DNA from: Gongronella butleri
Taxonomy: Eukaryota > Mucoromycota > Mucoromycetes > Mucorales > Cunninghamellaceae
Length of the DNA stretch: 64,000 bases
Assembly (NCBI GenBank): GCA_025201375.1
Contig: JAIWZP010000071.1
Location: forward strand, 1 to 64,000
Direction: 5' to 3'
Part shown: positions 45,152-57,944 of the stretch, in pieces
How positions within the stretch are numbered: position 1 is the stretch's first letter
How the letters are laid out: every line of letters begins with the position of its first letter
Notes under the pieces: generated by a model
Told to the model about the DNA's origin: nothing
Seen by the model: only the letters and a program-made list of their open reading frames with translations
The model's database searches: none
Translations under genes and position numbers: made by a program

Positions 45152-45462
45152 AAAAAGTGTAGATCGCTGAACTCTTTGACGCTTGCCTGTCCCCTGGATG
45201 CTCCTGCGCCAATTACATTCTCGTCTCCTCCCTCTTCATCCCCATACTTTTTTATTTTTTTTGATGAAAATCTGTATATACACTCTAGGAACAAAAATAA
45301 AATTGAATTTGGCAACCTCTCTCCTATGCAAAGCCGTGCGCCATGAAAGATCTTAAATTTTTCCCGTCAGGCACCCGCTCTTTTCCTTTCTTCCGCTCTT
45401 TTTTCGCTTTTTCTTTTTCTTTTTCTTTTTCTTTTTTTTTTTTTCCTCTCTTTTTGCTAGTT
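45152..45462. other. Short intergenic region MEF2-like/LIPB
   Basis: It carries the end of the MEF2-like gene (AATAAA at about 45295) and a striking TTTTTC-repeat pyrimidine tract at 45395-45450 immediately before the LIPB start. Nothing else is seen. Confidence 0.45.
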
Positions 45463-46443
45463 ATGTTTCTTTCACGATGTGCAGCGGGCTTGCAGCTAGC
45501 TGCACGCGCCATGTCAACAGCGTGTGCAGCGTCCACTGCAGTGACGGTGCGATCCGAGCCGATGGGCTATGTGGTTCTGCCGTCACCTGTCAAATATGAA
45601 GACGGCCTGGATCTGCAGCGCAAGCTCGTGCAGCGGCGGCACCGCTGGAACGCTCGGCTCAAGCAGCAGGCGGACCCGCTCTCGCCGGCGCCCGAGCCAT
45701 TGGACATTCTGGTCCTGCTGCAGCATACCCCAACTTTTACAGCTGGCCGAAGGATACGCGGCGAAATCGACGAGGCTGCACGCTTAAACGCCGCTGGCGC
45801 AGATTATGTCGAGACGATGCGTGGTGGCCAGGTCACTTTTCACGGCCCCGGGCAGCTCGTCGCCTATCCAATTCTTGATATCCGCGATTACAAGGTAAAA
45901 AAAAAAAAATAATGAGGAAAAGGGTGAAAATCATGAAAAAAAAAAGGAATGCGAGATTGACCGCACCCTCCATTTTCTACACAGCTATCTGTCCGATGCT
46001 ATGTATCGCGCCTGGAAAAGACGGTCATGGATGCTTGCAGCCAATTCGGTGTTGAAACCAATACCACAGAGCACACAGGCGTGTGGGTGGGCCAGGATCA
46101 CAAGATTGCTGCGTTTGGTAAGACAAGATGCGAAAAGAGAAAGAAAAAAAAAACTAGGAGGGGGTGTCACTGACGCGCTTTTCTAGGCGTGCACGTCCAG
46201 CGTTATGTGACAGCGCACGGCCTGGCGCTCAATTGCAACGTGGACTTGGACTGGTATACCAAGATCATCCCGTGTGGGCTGCCCGACAAGCAGGTCACAA
46301 GCCTAACGCATCAATTAGGCCGCCAGGTCACAGTGGACGAAACCGTGCCCGTGATGCTGCGCAGCTTTGAACGCCTCTTTGGTAAATCATTGGTGCCAGT
46401 GTCCCTCGACAAATTAGATTACCTAGAAGAAAAAGAGCAATAA
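45463..46443 (+). CDS. LIP2: Octanoyltransferase LipB (lipoate biosynthesis)
   Basis: Three exons: 45463-45894, 45985-46117 and 46187-46443, giving 273 codons. LipB moves octanoyl from acyl carrier protein to lipoyl domains in mitochondria, the first step of lipoate assembly. The N-terminus is rich in Arg, Ala and Ser (MFLSRCAAGLQLAARAMS), as expected of a mitochondrial presequence. Family motifs are TPTFTAGRR, RGGQVTFHGPGQLVAYPI, GVWVGQDHKIAAFGVHVQR with the catalytic Lys, and IIPCGLPDKQVTS with the catalytic Cys. The length is slightly shorter than yeast Lip2. Confidence 0.93.
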
Positions 46444-47978
46444 ACGACTCTGATTAGACACCATGTATGGAACAAGATTAAGCGATGGACTTGGTTTTTT
46501 TCCTATTTTGTGATTTTTTCTCTTTACACTTGTTTTTATAGCAGTGCCTTAACAAAAACAACAGTGTGAACATTGTGGAGTTGCTTGGGCCAATCATTCA
46601 CTCTTCCAAGTTTGAATTCATTTGAGCAAAAGAATATGTGCGCGGTTGTTTCCAGGAGCAATTTTGCTTTAAATTCGGCGCACAAGAATTGTGACTCCCC
46701 GCAACGCGTCGCAACGTGAAATCCTTGCTACTGTAGACATTGAGAGGCACGCGATTCTTAACGACCAAAAATCTTTTGGGGCCTCGCTTCATCTAAATTA
46801 AAGAAGAGTCATGTCGGGTCCTCCAACAAAAATAAAAAAATAGGTCCTCCAATAGAGCGATCCAACTGATGACAAAGATTGAGCAACTTTAGATTTAATT
46901 TCAATGACCAATTGTACAAGAATAACGCGTGCATAGAGCGTCGCTGACGCGTCCACTAGCTAGAGAGGCTCCAGGTGCATAAGTGTGATGCAAAAATCCG
47001 AGCAGAAACATCCAAGCTGACGCGCTTTTTTGACGCGTCAAAATTCATAACCATCTTTGCCGCGCGTTTTCTTTGCCAAAACTCACATTTTTCTTTGTCA
47101 CCCATGTCTACGCACGCAGCGAGCCGTGCTCTTTCTGATGGTGCGTGTTTCATCGACGTACAGGTAGTTTTCGTTGAGATGGCCCTGAGGCTCTCAAAAC
47201 AGAGCAGATTGCATTTTCCCTGAAAATAAGTCGATGCAGCCCAAATTTTTATTGCATTTTTGTCGGTAAGAGTGACGCGTTTTGCATGTGTGTGAATGGT
47301 GTGGCGACCCGAACGTCTTGCACTGTCATGCCCTTGAAAAAATCTGTAACTTTAAGAATCACCATTGCGCGCGATCCAGTGGCTGCATTGCCGCAAGTAT
47401 TAGCTCATTCGAGCTGGAAAGCTTGGAATCATGGGTACAACGAGTGTCTTGCCTTGTATGGTCTAAATTTATCGACTGGAGACAAAAATACAACAAAAAA
47501 GCTCAAATCACAAAGTGTGCAACAACCACCCGATGTCTTCTACCGCCATTTTTTATGTGCATCACACGACTAACAGAAGAGTAAAATACGTACAAAATGA
47601 CTGGTGGGGAGCAGCTCAACAATTGGGCAATACCCACCAAGACGAGTTGCAAAATGTGCATTTTACAGCATTACTACCTTTTTATCCAGTTAAAATGACC
47701 AGAAAATTGCAAGCCAACGTCACCTTGATTCCTCAACAATTCTAATTTTTTTCTGATTTCGTCAAACCCTTTTTTTCATGGCGAAAACGAGCAAAGATGC
47801 CATTTAAGCCGGATTGATTGGTTTGTATCATAGGGTCCCCGCAGTGCGAAAAGGGGAGGGGACGACAGGATTTTCTTGTGCAACAGTGATCGGCGTCGGC
47901 CGTTCAGGCTCCTTTGGGGCTAGACTTAGTCCAGAATTTTTGGCGTTCCTTTTTCCCTTGTCTTTTTTTCGCTCTTTC
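46444..47978. other. Gene-free region with a diverged repeat
   Basis: No gene is recognised. Bases about 47120-47450 are a diverged reverse-complement copy of 16900-17310. Several GACGCG-containing palindromic words (TTGACGCGTCAA near 47031) occur. The final 140 bp before the kinase start are pyrimidine-rich. Confidence 0.5.
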
Positions 47979-50596
47979 ATGGAACGGAGCACGCCGTCTA
48001 TGCCTTCCGCGCCGCCTCCTCTGAACACCAGCAACCTCCCCACGCCCATACGCAAGGCTCCGGTTGCGGTAACCGATCTGGAGAATCCAAACCACCCATT
48101 GCACCACCACAGACGCAATGTCAACGACTTTGAGTATGGCCACGCTCTTGGCGAAGGCAGCTACTCCACCGTAAGTCTTTTTAGCGTCGCTTTCCCCTTG
48201 GCAAATTCTAAAAACGAATGCTTTTTGGGGGGTTGTGTAGGTCATCTCTGCAAAGGACAAAAAAACGGACAAGCAATATGCTATTAAAAAGCTGGACAAG
48301 GCGCACATTGTCAAGAACGACAAGGTGAAATACGTGATGATCGAGCGAGACGCCCTTAGCCGCATGAATCATCCCGGCATTGTCAAGCTTTACTGGACTT
48401 TTCGCGACAATCGCAGCCTTTGTATGAAAATTTGGCCTCAATGGCCGTCAATGCCCATTCAATGCCCATCCAAACTCATCCATCTTTTTGTTGTTATAGA
48501 CTACGTCCTCGATTTGGCACCCAATGGTGAACTCTATTCGTTGATTCGCAAGGTGAGACCCAACAAAATTCATGAAAAAGCAAGTTATTGATCATCCGTC
48601 TCCCCCACCTCTTGTTTTAGATGGCGCCCTTTGATGCAGAGACCGCACGCTTCTATGCTGCCGAGCTGCTACTGGCATTGGAGCACATCCATTCCAATGG
48701 TGTCGTCCATCGGTAAGACGAGGAGCTTAAAAAGAATGAAAATCCCCACTTGGGTGTCATTTTAATTCTATACGTGCTCACTTTTTTTTTTTTTTTTGTT
48801 CATTTAGAGACATTAAGCCCGAAAAGTAAGCAATACCAGGGGCCATTGGCGTCGCAATGTGAGCGCATCTGACGCGTGGTTTTTTTTCGATTAGTATCCT
48901 GCTTGACGAACAGATGCACATCAAGATCACCGACTTCGGCTCGGCCAAGTTCTTACCCAAGGAGGGCGATGCCACGACACCCAATGCCCCCGCGCCAGGC
49001 GCATCAGGTAAAACAAAAAAAAGAGAAAGAAAAAAAAAAAATAGGAGAAACTGCATCTCATGGACATGTTGTCTTTTTTTTGAAATTGGCATGATTTAGG
49101 CTCCACACGCTCCTTTGTTGGCACCGCAGAATACGTGTCTCCTGAATTGCTGCGCAGCGAGCCCACCGTCCAAGAGTAAGAGTCGATTTCCGAAAGAAAA
49201 AAAAAAAAAGGGACGAATTGGACGTCCATTCATCTATTTTTTATTTTATTTTATTTGTCTAGGGCGGACTGGTGGGCGTTTGGATGTGTAATTTTCCAAA
49301 TGTTGACGGGCAAGTCGCCATTCAAGGCTGCAACAGACTATTTGATTTTTCAAAAAATCAAGAATTTGGACTATGACTTCCCCGAAGGCTTTGATCCATC
49401 GGCCAAGGACTTGGTCCAGAAGCTGCTTTTGCTAGCGCCCGAGAAGCGCATGGGCTCGGAGCACCAGGGCGGCAGTGCCGCGATCCGTGCGCACCCATTC
49501 TTTGACGGCATGGACTGGCAGCAAGACATTTTTAAAAAGACGGCGCCCGAGATGGCTTTGCAATACCGCGACGACCTCAAGTGGCAGCAGCAGATCCAGC
49601 AGGAAAAGATGGACGACTCGGATGACTTTGAGACGTGGTTCAATGGCGCGGGTCATGACGCGTCGTCGGCGTTGCCACCACAACAACCACAACAACCCCA
49701 ACAATCACAACAACCACAGCCACCAGCACCTTTACAGACACACATCCACCCCCAGGACCACGCCTCTCTTTACGAAAATGACAGCCACACCTCCAATTCC
49801 TCGTCAGCTGCCGCCAGATACCATCACCCTTCAGAGCCAATGGCTCACGTCGCGGCACCAGGCGCCAATCCCTTCCAAGACGATGCTCATCCGCTCGATC
49901 CAGACACGCTGTCCGTTGACGCTGCTCACAGAGACACCGTCACTGCCAGCACGCCTTCTTTACCCATCACGGTCTCTTCCACAAACAACCCATTAGCACT
50001 CACGTCCTCCATTTCACACGACAGACTGCAATCAGACACCGATACGTCGCTTGCATCGCACCATCCGTCCATCCCAGACCATCTGGGCGCTCAGGCACAC
50101 CAATCATGGTAAAAAAAAATAAAAGTATTCTTTTGATTTTTTTAATTTTTTTTAATTTTTTAATTTTTTAATTTTTTTTTTTTTTTTTTTTTTGCCAGGG
50201 TGTCGCATCTGTTTCCTAGTGAATCCATTGTACGTGCCAGCAAGGTGAGCCGGCGTCGAGGCTTGTTTACGAAAAAGCGATTTTTAATCCTGACGGACCG
50301 ACCACGCTTGTTGTACATGGACGAAGGCAATGCGCATGATGGTTCTGGAGGCGGTCTGCGGTGCGAGATCGCGTGGACCGCCAAGATGCTCCCTGAACTC
50401 AAGGGAAAATCAGCTTTTGCCATCAACACGGTAAGAACAAAACGAGAAAAGGGATCTATTGGCTAACATTCCTGTATTTTATCCTTGTCAGCCGCAAAAG
50501 ACATACACGTTTGAGGTTTCTGGCGCTGGCCAGGCCGAGGATTGGGTCAATACCATCAACACGATGCTGGTCGATAGCTTTGGCATCTCTGCATAG
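47979..50596 (+). CDS. PDK1/Pkh-type AGC protein kinase with C-terminal PH domain
   Basis: Ten exons: 47979-48170, 48241-48421, 48500-48552, 48621-48712, 48808-48825 (18 nt), 48895-49007, 49100-49175, 49263-50108, 50199-50430 and 50492-50596, giving 635 codons. Kinase landmarks: Gly loop GEGSYSTV (about 59-65), Lys80 (YAIKK), HRDIKPEN (about 172-179), DFG (192-194), the PDK1-type activation loop RSFVGTAEYVSPELL with its self-phosphorylated Ser, and DWWAFGCVIFQML. A Gln/Pro/Ser-rich linker follows the kinase, and a PH domain occupies about 525-625 (VSHLFPSESI, KRFLILTDRPRLLYMD, EDWVNTINTML). PDK1 phosphorylates other AGC kinases and, in fungi, supports the sphingolipid and cell-wall pathways. 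The 18-nt exon encodes the core of the catalytic loop, so its inclusion is essential. Confidence 0.93.
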
Positions 50597-51879
50597 ACAT
50601 CTCAGCGGCAATGGAAATAATAACAATAAAAAAAGCACCCCATTCATCGTTAAAATCATTGAAAAACAAACGCGTGCGCGGATGCACGGAAGGCAACTCA
50701 GCCGATACACGGGACAACTGGGATGAATCATTGCCGAAATCACGGAGGGCAGGATAAACGAGAAGAATGGGCGTCGAAGCGTGAGACCGCAATTTGTTTT
50801 CATCATTTTCCCGTGCCGTGTGTGTCTTTTTTTCCCCCCCTTTGTGTGTCCGTTTTATGATGGCTTTATTGAAAATTGTACCATAAATACAAAGAGCGAG
50901 GTGGAGACGGCGTGATTTTGCCCATTGGGGGTACGTCCACCGATCGCCCATCAACCGTGTCGCGTCGCACCGGTGCTTTTTTTTTTATTTCTTGCAGCGA
51001 CAGCTCAGCATTTTTCTCCACACGGCAATTGCATCCAGGTTTACCATGATTTAGAGTTCCCAAGCGCCTCTTTTCAGATGAGCCATTGTTTGAGAATCCA
51101 TTTGTGTAAGAGGACAATGCGATTTGTTTTGTGGCATGCTACTTTTTTTGCCGTGTGCACACGCCGTTTCATGGCTTTTCCCGGGTCAATAAGCGCCTCT
51201 TTCAGATGAGCCATTGTTTGAGAATCATTTTTGTAAGAGGACAATGCGATTTATTTTGTGGCATGCTACTTTTTGCCTTGTACACATGTCTTTTCATGGC
51301 TTTTCCTGGGTCAATTGTGCCAAAATTGGCAACAACACGCGGCACCCGCGTCTCTTTCTCCCGACGAGCCATGAAAACCAAGCCATTGCACATGCATGCC
51401 CAAAGATCGTGAGCTTTGCATCAAAGTCGAAAAATCGTCACACACACGTACCCTTTGAACCATCCGCGATTGCCACGCAATACTTTTTGAGGGGACGATT
51501 CGCACAAAAGACGCGCAATATTGCCAGTAAAAGCAGCATTGAGGCACAGATTGAGACAAGAATGCCTGAAATTATGGTGACAAATCATGGAAGCTGTACA
51601 AGGTCTTTTTTATTATGAATGTTTTTCATGTCGTGATTTCTTTCGAGGGCCCCCGGAAGGATGATTAGTTGAGGAAAAAAAAATACAATCCAAAGGGTTG
51701 AAGAGAGAGGGGGGGAAGAGCGAGACACGAGAGATAAAAGAGATGGTTGGCGGGGGGGAATCAAAGGGTGATGGGGATGAGAATTACAAGGAAAGGGGTG
51801 TCGTGGAAGATGGCGGGGACATACAATATGAAACAGATGGGGAGGAGAGGAGGAGGGGTAGGGGAAAGATGGTTTTTGT
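50597..51879. other. Convergent intergenic region with tandem duplication
   Basis: No gene is seen between the convergent PDK1-like and cyclin genes. Near 51710-51870 the plus strand is G/A-rich, which reads as a pyrimidine-rich 3' end for the minus-strand cyclin gene. A recent direct duplication at 51063-51313 is listed separately. Confidence 0.45.
51063..51313 (+). repeat. Direct tandem duplication of about 125 bp
   Basis: Two adjacent copies, 51063-51190 and 51191-51313, both begin GCGCCTCTTT and share GATGAGCCATTGTTTGAGAATC, GTAAGAGGACAATGCGATTT and CATGGCTTTTCC.GGGTCAA. They differ by scattered substitutions and small indels (about 85-90 per cent identity), so the duplication is fairly young. 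No open frame is conserved. Confidence 0.9.
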
Positions 51880-53013
51880 CTAGTAGCGTGGCTTTTTTGC
51901 GACGTTTTCTTGAGCAGCCTTTCGTTTCCTTGAGAAGGGCGAAGTCTGGATGGGCTGTTCGACGGGTGTGGGCATGCCCAACAAGACGGACGTTGCGGGG
52001 AGCTTGCTAGGAGACAATTGCATCATGGTTGGCGGCGTGTTCGCAGGGTTAAAGGAGGAATGTACAAGGGTGGGCGAAGGAGGGGGCGAGCGCGGCGCGG
52101 GGAATTGGATGTGTGCTTGAAGCATGGACACCCACTGGTCATAGGTCTCCTTCTTGACATGGAGGTGGTAGTCCAGCAATTGCAGCATCAGCTTTTCGGC
52201 GTGATTGATCTCCGAGACATGCAGACCACTGACTTTGCTCCAGGCCGAGTTCTTGTAGGTCTTGTCTTGGAGGAACTTGTGCGCGCAAATGAGGGCCGCA
52301 AGGAACATGCGACGGCCACAGGCAATGTAAACGTCCTTTTGGTCGCGCGCTTGCACCTTGGGTCGGATGCGGAACAGGTAAAAGATGGCCAATTGCAGCG
52401 TCGAATGCGTCGTGCGCGAGTTCTTGAGAATATGGTGAAGGAATGTGTTCAAACTAGCAATTGGGCGCTGCGAAGTCACAGGTGTGTTGGCATGCGGCCA
52501 AATGGAAGCAATGGCTTGCACCGTCACATCTGAAAAGGAAAAACGAGAAAAAAAAGGGTCGTGAGCGGAGTCCAATCATCGTGAGAAAGATTTTTTCTTT
52601 TGCTGTGTCGTCATTCGCTCTCTCCGCCACGCTCCGCTTTTTTTTTTTTTTTGGCTGATGATCAGCGCAAAAAGGGGAGAGGGGGAGAACAAACAGGCCA
52701 AAACAAACAATGAAAAAAATCGTTTTTTTTTTCAGGAGCACTTACCAACAAGAGCATTGACATAAGAGCGCTGCTGTTCTTGAGGCGACGCAATGGTGGC
52801 GGACTTGACGCTAGTGGGCGTGGGCAGCGGCTTGGACATGGTGGGGACGGCCGGCTGCGCATAGGGATCGTGCGCCATGTACGACGTCATCAAGAATGAG
52901 AGCAATTGAGGCTGCGAGTACGCATTGAAGGGGGCGGTCAAAAAGTCGTTGACGAGCCCGGCCGACGCCGCTGACTCGTGGCCATGGATGTTGGAAGGAA
53001 CCGAGGTCTTCAT
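51880..53013 (-). CDS. Pho85-type (Pcl) cyclin
   Basis: Two exons in genome order, 51880-52529 and 52746-53013, give 305 codons. A cyclin box spans about residues 92-215: SLNTFLHHILKNSRTTHSTLQLAIFYLF, then CGRRMFLAALICAHKFLQDKTYKNSAWSK, EINHAEKLMLQLLDYHLHV. This wording is that of fungal Pcl/Pho80-family cyclins that partner the Pho85 CDK, closest to the Pcl1/Pcl2/Clg1 group. The C-terminus is Pro/Ser-rich and ends in a basic cluster (SRKRKAAQENVAKKPRY), a possible nuclear signal. Several SP/TP sites could be phosphorylated. Which Pcl function applies cannot be read from sequence. Confidence 0.88.
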
Positions 53014-56000
53014 GTTGAAATGGAGGAGACGGAGGGTTGGTATGAATTGGAGGTGGTGAGGGTGGAGGCTTGTTGCTTTTGCTTTCTTTTGGTCGAATTT
53101 GCTTGTTTTTCAAATCGCAATGGAAGGTTTAGATCAAGGATAGGCTAGTGGTGATTAGCGAATTGTTGTCCAAACCGGAGGGATTTGATTGAAGAGTAAT
53201 GGGGTGGAGTGGGTTAAAAAAAAAAGAGAGGTTTGGGGGAACCAAGGTGCAGGTTTAAATAGAAACAGCCATGTTGAAGGCAAAAAAAGTGTGTATCAGA
53301 TAATTAAATTAATTAAAACGAGGCAAAGAACGTAGGATGAGAGGGTTTGCGAAAGAGAGCGATCCACAAGGGGATGAATATGTCAAATAAAAAAAATGGG
53401 GGATAAGCAAACAAAAAAAAAAAAAAGCAAAGGAAAAAGCAACAGAAAAAAAAGGGTTGATGGAAAAAAGTGCGCTGGTCCTTTTTATTTCCCACCACGA
53501 ATGTGAGTCACGATTGCATCCTAAAAAAAAAAAAAAGGCAAAGCCTGGCCCAACCATGAGCCATGCTGAATTGGGACCCCCTCGACCAATCGCATCTAAA
53601 AGGAAACCTCCTGCCCCGACACTTCATCTATTTCCGCCACCAATCACCATGGACACATCATCTTGACCCTCAATCACATCGCATAAAAAAAGCGAAAAAA
53701 ATCTTGACCACACGTTTGGGAGGTGCCCCAAAAACTCAAAAACAGGACTGATCATGGCCCACCCATGTCTCTCGCCTCATCAACAAGGTCAAGAACGAAA
53801 ACACTAACCTTAATAGCCCTGTGCCATCCTCACCGTAGCAAAAGCTGCGCGACAAGTGGCGCCGTCGCTTTTGATTTTTTTTTTTTGCTTAGCTTGGGCT
53901 GACTTTTGGTTTTTCCTTGCAAATGCTTCTCACACCACCAGTATATGGCCCATCCATCATCCGCCGGAAAAAAGACCAATGGGACGCGTGAGGCGGAATC
54001 TTGATTTTCCACGAACAAAAAATAACAAAAAAAAGGGTCAAATGGTGACGAGCGGTGGCATCCCGCTACTTTTCCGTGGGTAATCGGATATTCCAGGGCA
54101 AAATAAGACACAAGCAAGTAGATTTGTCATGTTGAGAGAGAATGAGCATGCTTTTCTTGCCGTAGCAGAGCTGCGGGTTGGGGTCCTTTCTCTCTCTCTT
54201 TTTTTTTTTTTTTTTTGGGTCATGCTGGAGGACATCTTTTTTTGATGGATGACGAGAATATGATAATCTTTTGGCTCCGCCGTCCATCCATCGTCATTGC
54301 GGCAAAGCTCCGCTTGGCTCACAATTCGTCATTCTTGCACCAAGTTGAGGCACAGCCAGTGGTCCATCATGCAATCAGGGCAGAAGGCCAGAATGCTTCC
54401 ATCTTTTTGTTGCAAGGCGTGCTTGATTTTGCAAGATCCAATGAAACAGACACACTCCAATGGCAGGAAAACAAGCTCCTGTGGTCCCACGCGAACCGAA
54501 AAAAAAAAAAAAATGAGGTGACAGCAACACATTCTGTCCATTCATCCTGCATTTCCATGTCTCTCCGTTCGTCAGCAATTGATGACGCTCTCACACATAC
54601 CCTCTTGGACACCGGTTCTGTCACACAGAAACAAGGAGGATAACGCTGATCTCTTCGGTCTGCATCACATTTTTACACACATTCACACATGGACAACCTG
54701 ATTTTTTTTTCTCTTTTGGCGCCCCTCCTGGAGCCAAATTGCGAAACCGAACAGGGTCAAATTTCCTTTCATGGATAATCGTCCAGTGGAACATGCCCGT
54801 TTATCTCATTCTTTTTCATTGCGCGCGCTTTGCGATCCCTGGTCTGATTTTTCCATTTGAAATGTTAATGGGGAAGCATCCGCCGCCGCCGCTAATCAAA
54901 CAAAAATGCAATAAAACAAATCAAATAAACGCGCCGCCGCGCGCGCGCTTTTTTTTCGATAAAGCGTGCCCCAAAAAGAAGCGGCATCTGCCCCCTCGCC
55001 TCCTCCCCCCCATTTGTGCCCCCTTTTCGATCAGCCGTTTGCCGCCCCCCTCGTTTCTGCTCCTGTGTCTTGTTCCAATGCTTGCATCGGGTTATCCCCT
55101 TGGCCATCTCCGGTTGATTGTGAACAGATGACTTTTTTTTAGGTCCTGTGCCCAGAAATCCACGGCGTTTGCACCCAACGGATTGCCATTTCTGGGGGTT
55201 CGTTATGGGCCCAATGGATGCGTGTGAGAGTGAACAAGGAGGGGAGCGAGAAGTGTCAGAGCCCCCCTTTGTCCCCCCCCCCGTTGAATCTGTTTTGCCA
55301 CCCATCCTCCTATGCTGAGGAATGACCCATCATCCATCACCTCCTTGTATTCTTTGTTTTCACCGGCTTGGTCCCGTGGCCGCCCCTATATTTGTCGATT
55401 TCGGCACTGACTCATTACTGTGCCACAAGGAGCGTGAATTGAGAGGGAAAAGTGCGACGAGTATTCGTCGGGGCTAATGGATGAGATGCAAGTGCCGCCT
55501 CCCTTTTGTTAAATTCAGGGGCTAGTGCACTTCATGCGATGGGGTATCCTGAGTGTACAAGATGCGTCCAAATGGCCGGCATCGTGCTCATTTTCTGACT
55601 TTTTTTTTCGCACCCACAACAAACATCCCAGGAAACGCGGCGCAAAACGGTCGCTCACAAAAAAAAGCATGACAGGCCCAAAACTTGACCAGGGCACGTG
55701 AATGGGATGACTTTTTTTTAGAGTTGGCCACCTTGCCGGCCGTCCGCATGAGAAAAAATAGACTTTAAACCGAATTCATGGGTCTTCAACCTTGCTGAGG
55801 AAAAAGATGATTGTGCGCCGCGCTCATTCTGTGGTCAGGTGAGGCCGTATCATGGCCCCCATATATCGATTTTTTTGCTTGAAAATACACACACACAAAC
55901 ACATACAAAGAAAAAAATTGCGCTCAGTTGCCTTTTGCCGCGACAATGCCCCTCATTTTCCCCAGCCCCTCTCCGCAGTGTCGTGAAACCCAACAAAGAA

Positions 56001-56950
56001 TTGACACAAATTTGCCACATGTTGCGAGTGGGAAGCCGCGTCACGCTTCATTGAAATTTGCAAAACAAAGCGACGCGTGTGTTTACGTGTGTGTGCATGT
56101 TTTGGTGAGAGAAAAACAATACAAAGTTGCGCCAAAAGGGCTCCGCGATAGCGCGCTCCATGAATAGCAACGCCCGGCGACACATGAGCTCAGCAGTTCT
56201 CTGAGAATCTGAGTTACATGACGCGATAAAATTAAAAAAAAAAAAAAAAAGCGAAAGTGACAAATTGGTCTCAGCTGCGCCCACACCCCGCTGGGCTGAG
56301 TGTGGCAGAGTGCACCAATCTGTAATTCCGCACACATGCTTATGATAACGCGGATGGTGCACTCATCCATGGCTATCAAGAGTCGCCGCGAGCGCGGGCA
56401 AGGACGCCGCCACCGTGCACTTTTGTCTCAGACAATGTGCATTCCGTTACATCCTTTGGATCACATTCATGCAGCATTACTTTACAAGACACGTGCAAGA
56501 GGCAGCACGGCACGCCTGACCCGTCAACACCGCTACGTACGCCGTGCTATTTTTATTCGCGTCTTTTTGTTTTTATGCAATGCCATGGCTTGGCATAAAC
56601 ACGCGTCTTCCATGCTATGACGGTTTGGCTCGACCGATGTGCAATAACATTGGTGCTGGGCTGTGGACTGCACACCATCCGTGCTAAGCCCAATATGACA
56701 TGATGATAGTCCACCAGTGATCACATTTTTGGTCAAATGAAAAAAAATGCAAAACAGTGCGTTTTTTTTGCCCTCATCAAGCGTACGATGCACTGACGAC
56801 TGGCAAACCTGCCTGGGAAGCTGTGATGTACTTTTTTTTGGTCTTGTTGCTTTCCGTCGTGCATCAAAGTTGTGGGCGGCGGCGCGTGTGCGTTTGCACT
56901 TTTTCTTTGATCATTCATCATCATTGTGCCTTAAATGTGTGATGTGTGAT
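53014..56950. other. Long gene-free region
   Basis: Nearly 4 kb without a recognisable gene on either strand. Open frames are short and not conserved-looking. Features seen are C-rich and G-rich runs (about 54990-55050, 55260-55285), a CA-rich tract near 55888 and scattered A/T homopolymers. The first few hundred bases are upstream of the cyclin gene and probably include its promoter (TTTAAATAGAAA near 53255 is a TATA-like candidate in either direction). Confidence 0.5.
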
Positions 56951-56959
56951 CGCAAGCGC

Positions 56960-57150
56960 ACATACAGTAGGTACAGTATCATACTGTAGTGAACATGCAC
57001 CAGCAGCAGTGCGTGCTCTTCTCGATTGCAAGTTTTTTGCAAGTTTTTTGCAAGTTTTTTTTTGCTGGTATGATATCATAGGATCATACTGTACAACAGT
57101 ACTGTACAGTACTCGATACTCGTTACAGTATTGCGTACTGTAATGTACAG
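56960..57150. repeat. TACTGTA/TACAGTA-rich tract, left of palindrome
   Basis: Many overlapping copies of ATACTGTA, TACAGTA and the palindrome GTACTGTACAGTAC occur here, for example at 56964-56990 and 57086-57150. A short triplicated TTTTTTGCAAG block lies at about 57028-57060. The density of the word is far above the rest of the window. Confidence 0.75.
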
Positions 57151-57478
57151 AGTTTCCACTGTTCATACGCGCGTCGTTGAAAAGTTTTTGCACGCAAAGA
57201 GGTTTTTTTCACCCGCGAATAAAAATGCAAATGCACGCAAACACCTTTCATTGGCGCGCACCGCATCATCAGTCCACGCAAACTTTACTCTCGATGGGCG
57301 CCAATTGAATTTTTAGGGCACGCGAATATTTATTTCGTACAAAAAAAAAAAAAAAAAAAAAAAGGAAACTATGAGTACAGTAACCAGACTTCGATCTGTC
57401 AGCCCAACGCGTTCGACATGTGTGACCCACCAGCGTTCGATTTGTGTAACCACCGCATTTGACTTGTGCGACCGCTGA

Positions 57479-57757
57479 GTTCGACTCGCTTATCCGGCGT
57501 TCGACTCGTTTACCCGGCGTTCGACTCGTTTGCCTGGCGTTCGACTCGTTTATCCGGCGTTCGACTCGTTTATCCGGCGTTCGATTCACTTTGTACCGCG
57601 TTCGACTCGTTTATCCGGCGTTCGACTCGTTTGCCTGGCGTTCGACTCACTTTGTACCGCGTTCGACTCGCTTGCCTGGCGTTCGACTCGCTTGCTCGGC
57701 GTTCGACTCGTTTATCCGGCGTTCGACTCGCTTGCCCGGCGTTCGACTCACTTTGTA
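57479..57757 (+). repeat. 20-bp tandem array (GTTCGACTC units), left
   Basis: About 14 units of 20-21 bp, of which typical forms are GTTCGACTCGTTTATCCGGC, GTTCGACTCGCTTGCCTGGC and GTTCGACTCACTTTGTACCGC. Diverged units extend left to about 57400. Confidence 0.9.
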
Positions 57758-57944
57758 CCGGATTTCCAGTGTTCATTGGCGCGCCTCACAATTATTTTTA
57801 GCGCGCAAAGCAATTTTTGTTTGCATGCAAAAAAAAAAAAAAAGAGTCAGGGGTCACCGTGCCATCAGATGACAACCACGGAAAACGTTGAAGGTGCTTC
57901 AAAATTGGAGCGGCATGCTCGCCGAGTGACCTGCAATTGAGGGG

